DNA from: Microcaldota archaeon
GTDB taxonomy: Archaea; Micrarchaeota; Micrarchaeia; Micrarchaeales; CABMGC01
Length of the DNA: 38,619 bases
Reading direction: 5' to 3'
Assembly: GCA_028866785.1 (NCBI GenBank)
Contig: JAGWHN010000008.1
Location: 1 to 38,619 of the forward strand
Under the pieces are notes generated by a model. It saw only the letters and a program-made list of their open reading frames with translations, was not told where the DNA came from and ran no database searches. Made by a program: the position numbers and the translations under genes. Shown piece after piece: positions 38,603 through 38,619 of this stretch. Each line of letters opens with the position of its first letter. The stretch's first letter is position 1.

Positions 38603-38619
38603 GAGGTTAACGATTTTTC

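Noticed and set aside
1..38619. CRISPR arrays, insertion sequences, rRNA genes or riboswitches
   Set aside because: No regularly spaced repeats, transposase genes, terminal inverted repeats, rRNA segments or known riboswitch cores were seen on either strand.

Overview
The window is a gene-dense, almost gap-free piece of an archaeal chromosome. Markers of Archaea are the diphthamide enzyme Dph2, a membrane-anchored LonB protease, topoisomerase VI subunit A, RfcS, Nop5, archaeal-type Gly/Ile/Tyr/Pro-tRNA synthetases, mevalonate-pathway genes with isopentenyl phosphate kinase, an intron-containing tRNA-Trp, TATA boxes about 25 bases before starts, and a class III (QSAMEYL) pilin signal. Small size of many proteins, a class III pilin of the 'MTYGWAIL' type and many short membrane proteins fit a DPANN lineage (Diapherotrites/Micrarchaeota-like); that placement is inference. 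Start codons are often TTG or GTG, and many starts follow an extended Shine-Dalgarno of the form GTGATCTC.

Layout. 1-5.05 kb: end of dph2, a pilin, a leftward glyS-ogg-translin operon and an unknown protein. 5.2-7.4 kb: nop5 without its usual N-terminal domain, a possible small gene, and an Lrp-type regulator. 7.5-12.1 kb: a rightward, tightly coupled seven-gene operon that looks like a minimal type IV secretion / Ced-like DNA-transfer machine (VirB2-like pilin, VirB6/CedA-like membrane channel, VirB3-like hairpin fused to a VirB4 N-terminal-like domain, separate VirB4/HerA ATPase, then three unknown proteins, two of them membrane proteins). It has no relaxase, integrase or coupling protein and is the most interesting part of the window. 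12.2-22.7 kb: housekeeping genes (a zinc-finger protein, ileS, a CDP-alcohol phosphotransferase, rfcS, a shikimate-kinase-like protein, trmI, topA), small membrane proteins and a pair of half-size DMT transporters. 22.7-29.2 kb: tyrS, lonB, top6A, a Nudix hydrolase, a 44-codon gene and a CpaF/TadA-type secretion ATPase. 29.2-33.6 kb: an isoprenoid block (IPK, type I IDI, a pyrophosphatase-like protein lacking a catalytic Asp, mevalonate kinase) with three unknown proteins. 33.7-38.6 kb: a DUF998-like membrane protein, a LAGLIDADG homing endonuclease gene directly behind an intron-split tRNA-Trp, then a rightward run of Nudix hydrolase, YihX-like HAD phosphatase, proline dehydrogenase and proS.

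How they fit together: the aminoacyl-tRNA synthetases, TrmI, tRNA-Trp, Nop5 and Dph2 serve translation and RNA modification; RfcS, TopA, Top6A and OGG serve DNA maintenance; the mevalonate block makes C5 isoprenoid units for archaeal lipids; the pilin, CpaF-type ATPase and the VirB-like operon point to surface structures or DNA/protein exchange with other cells. No rRNA, CRISPR array, insertion sequence or gene-free stretch over 300 bases was seen.
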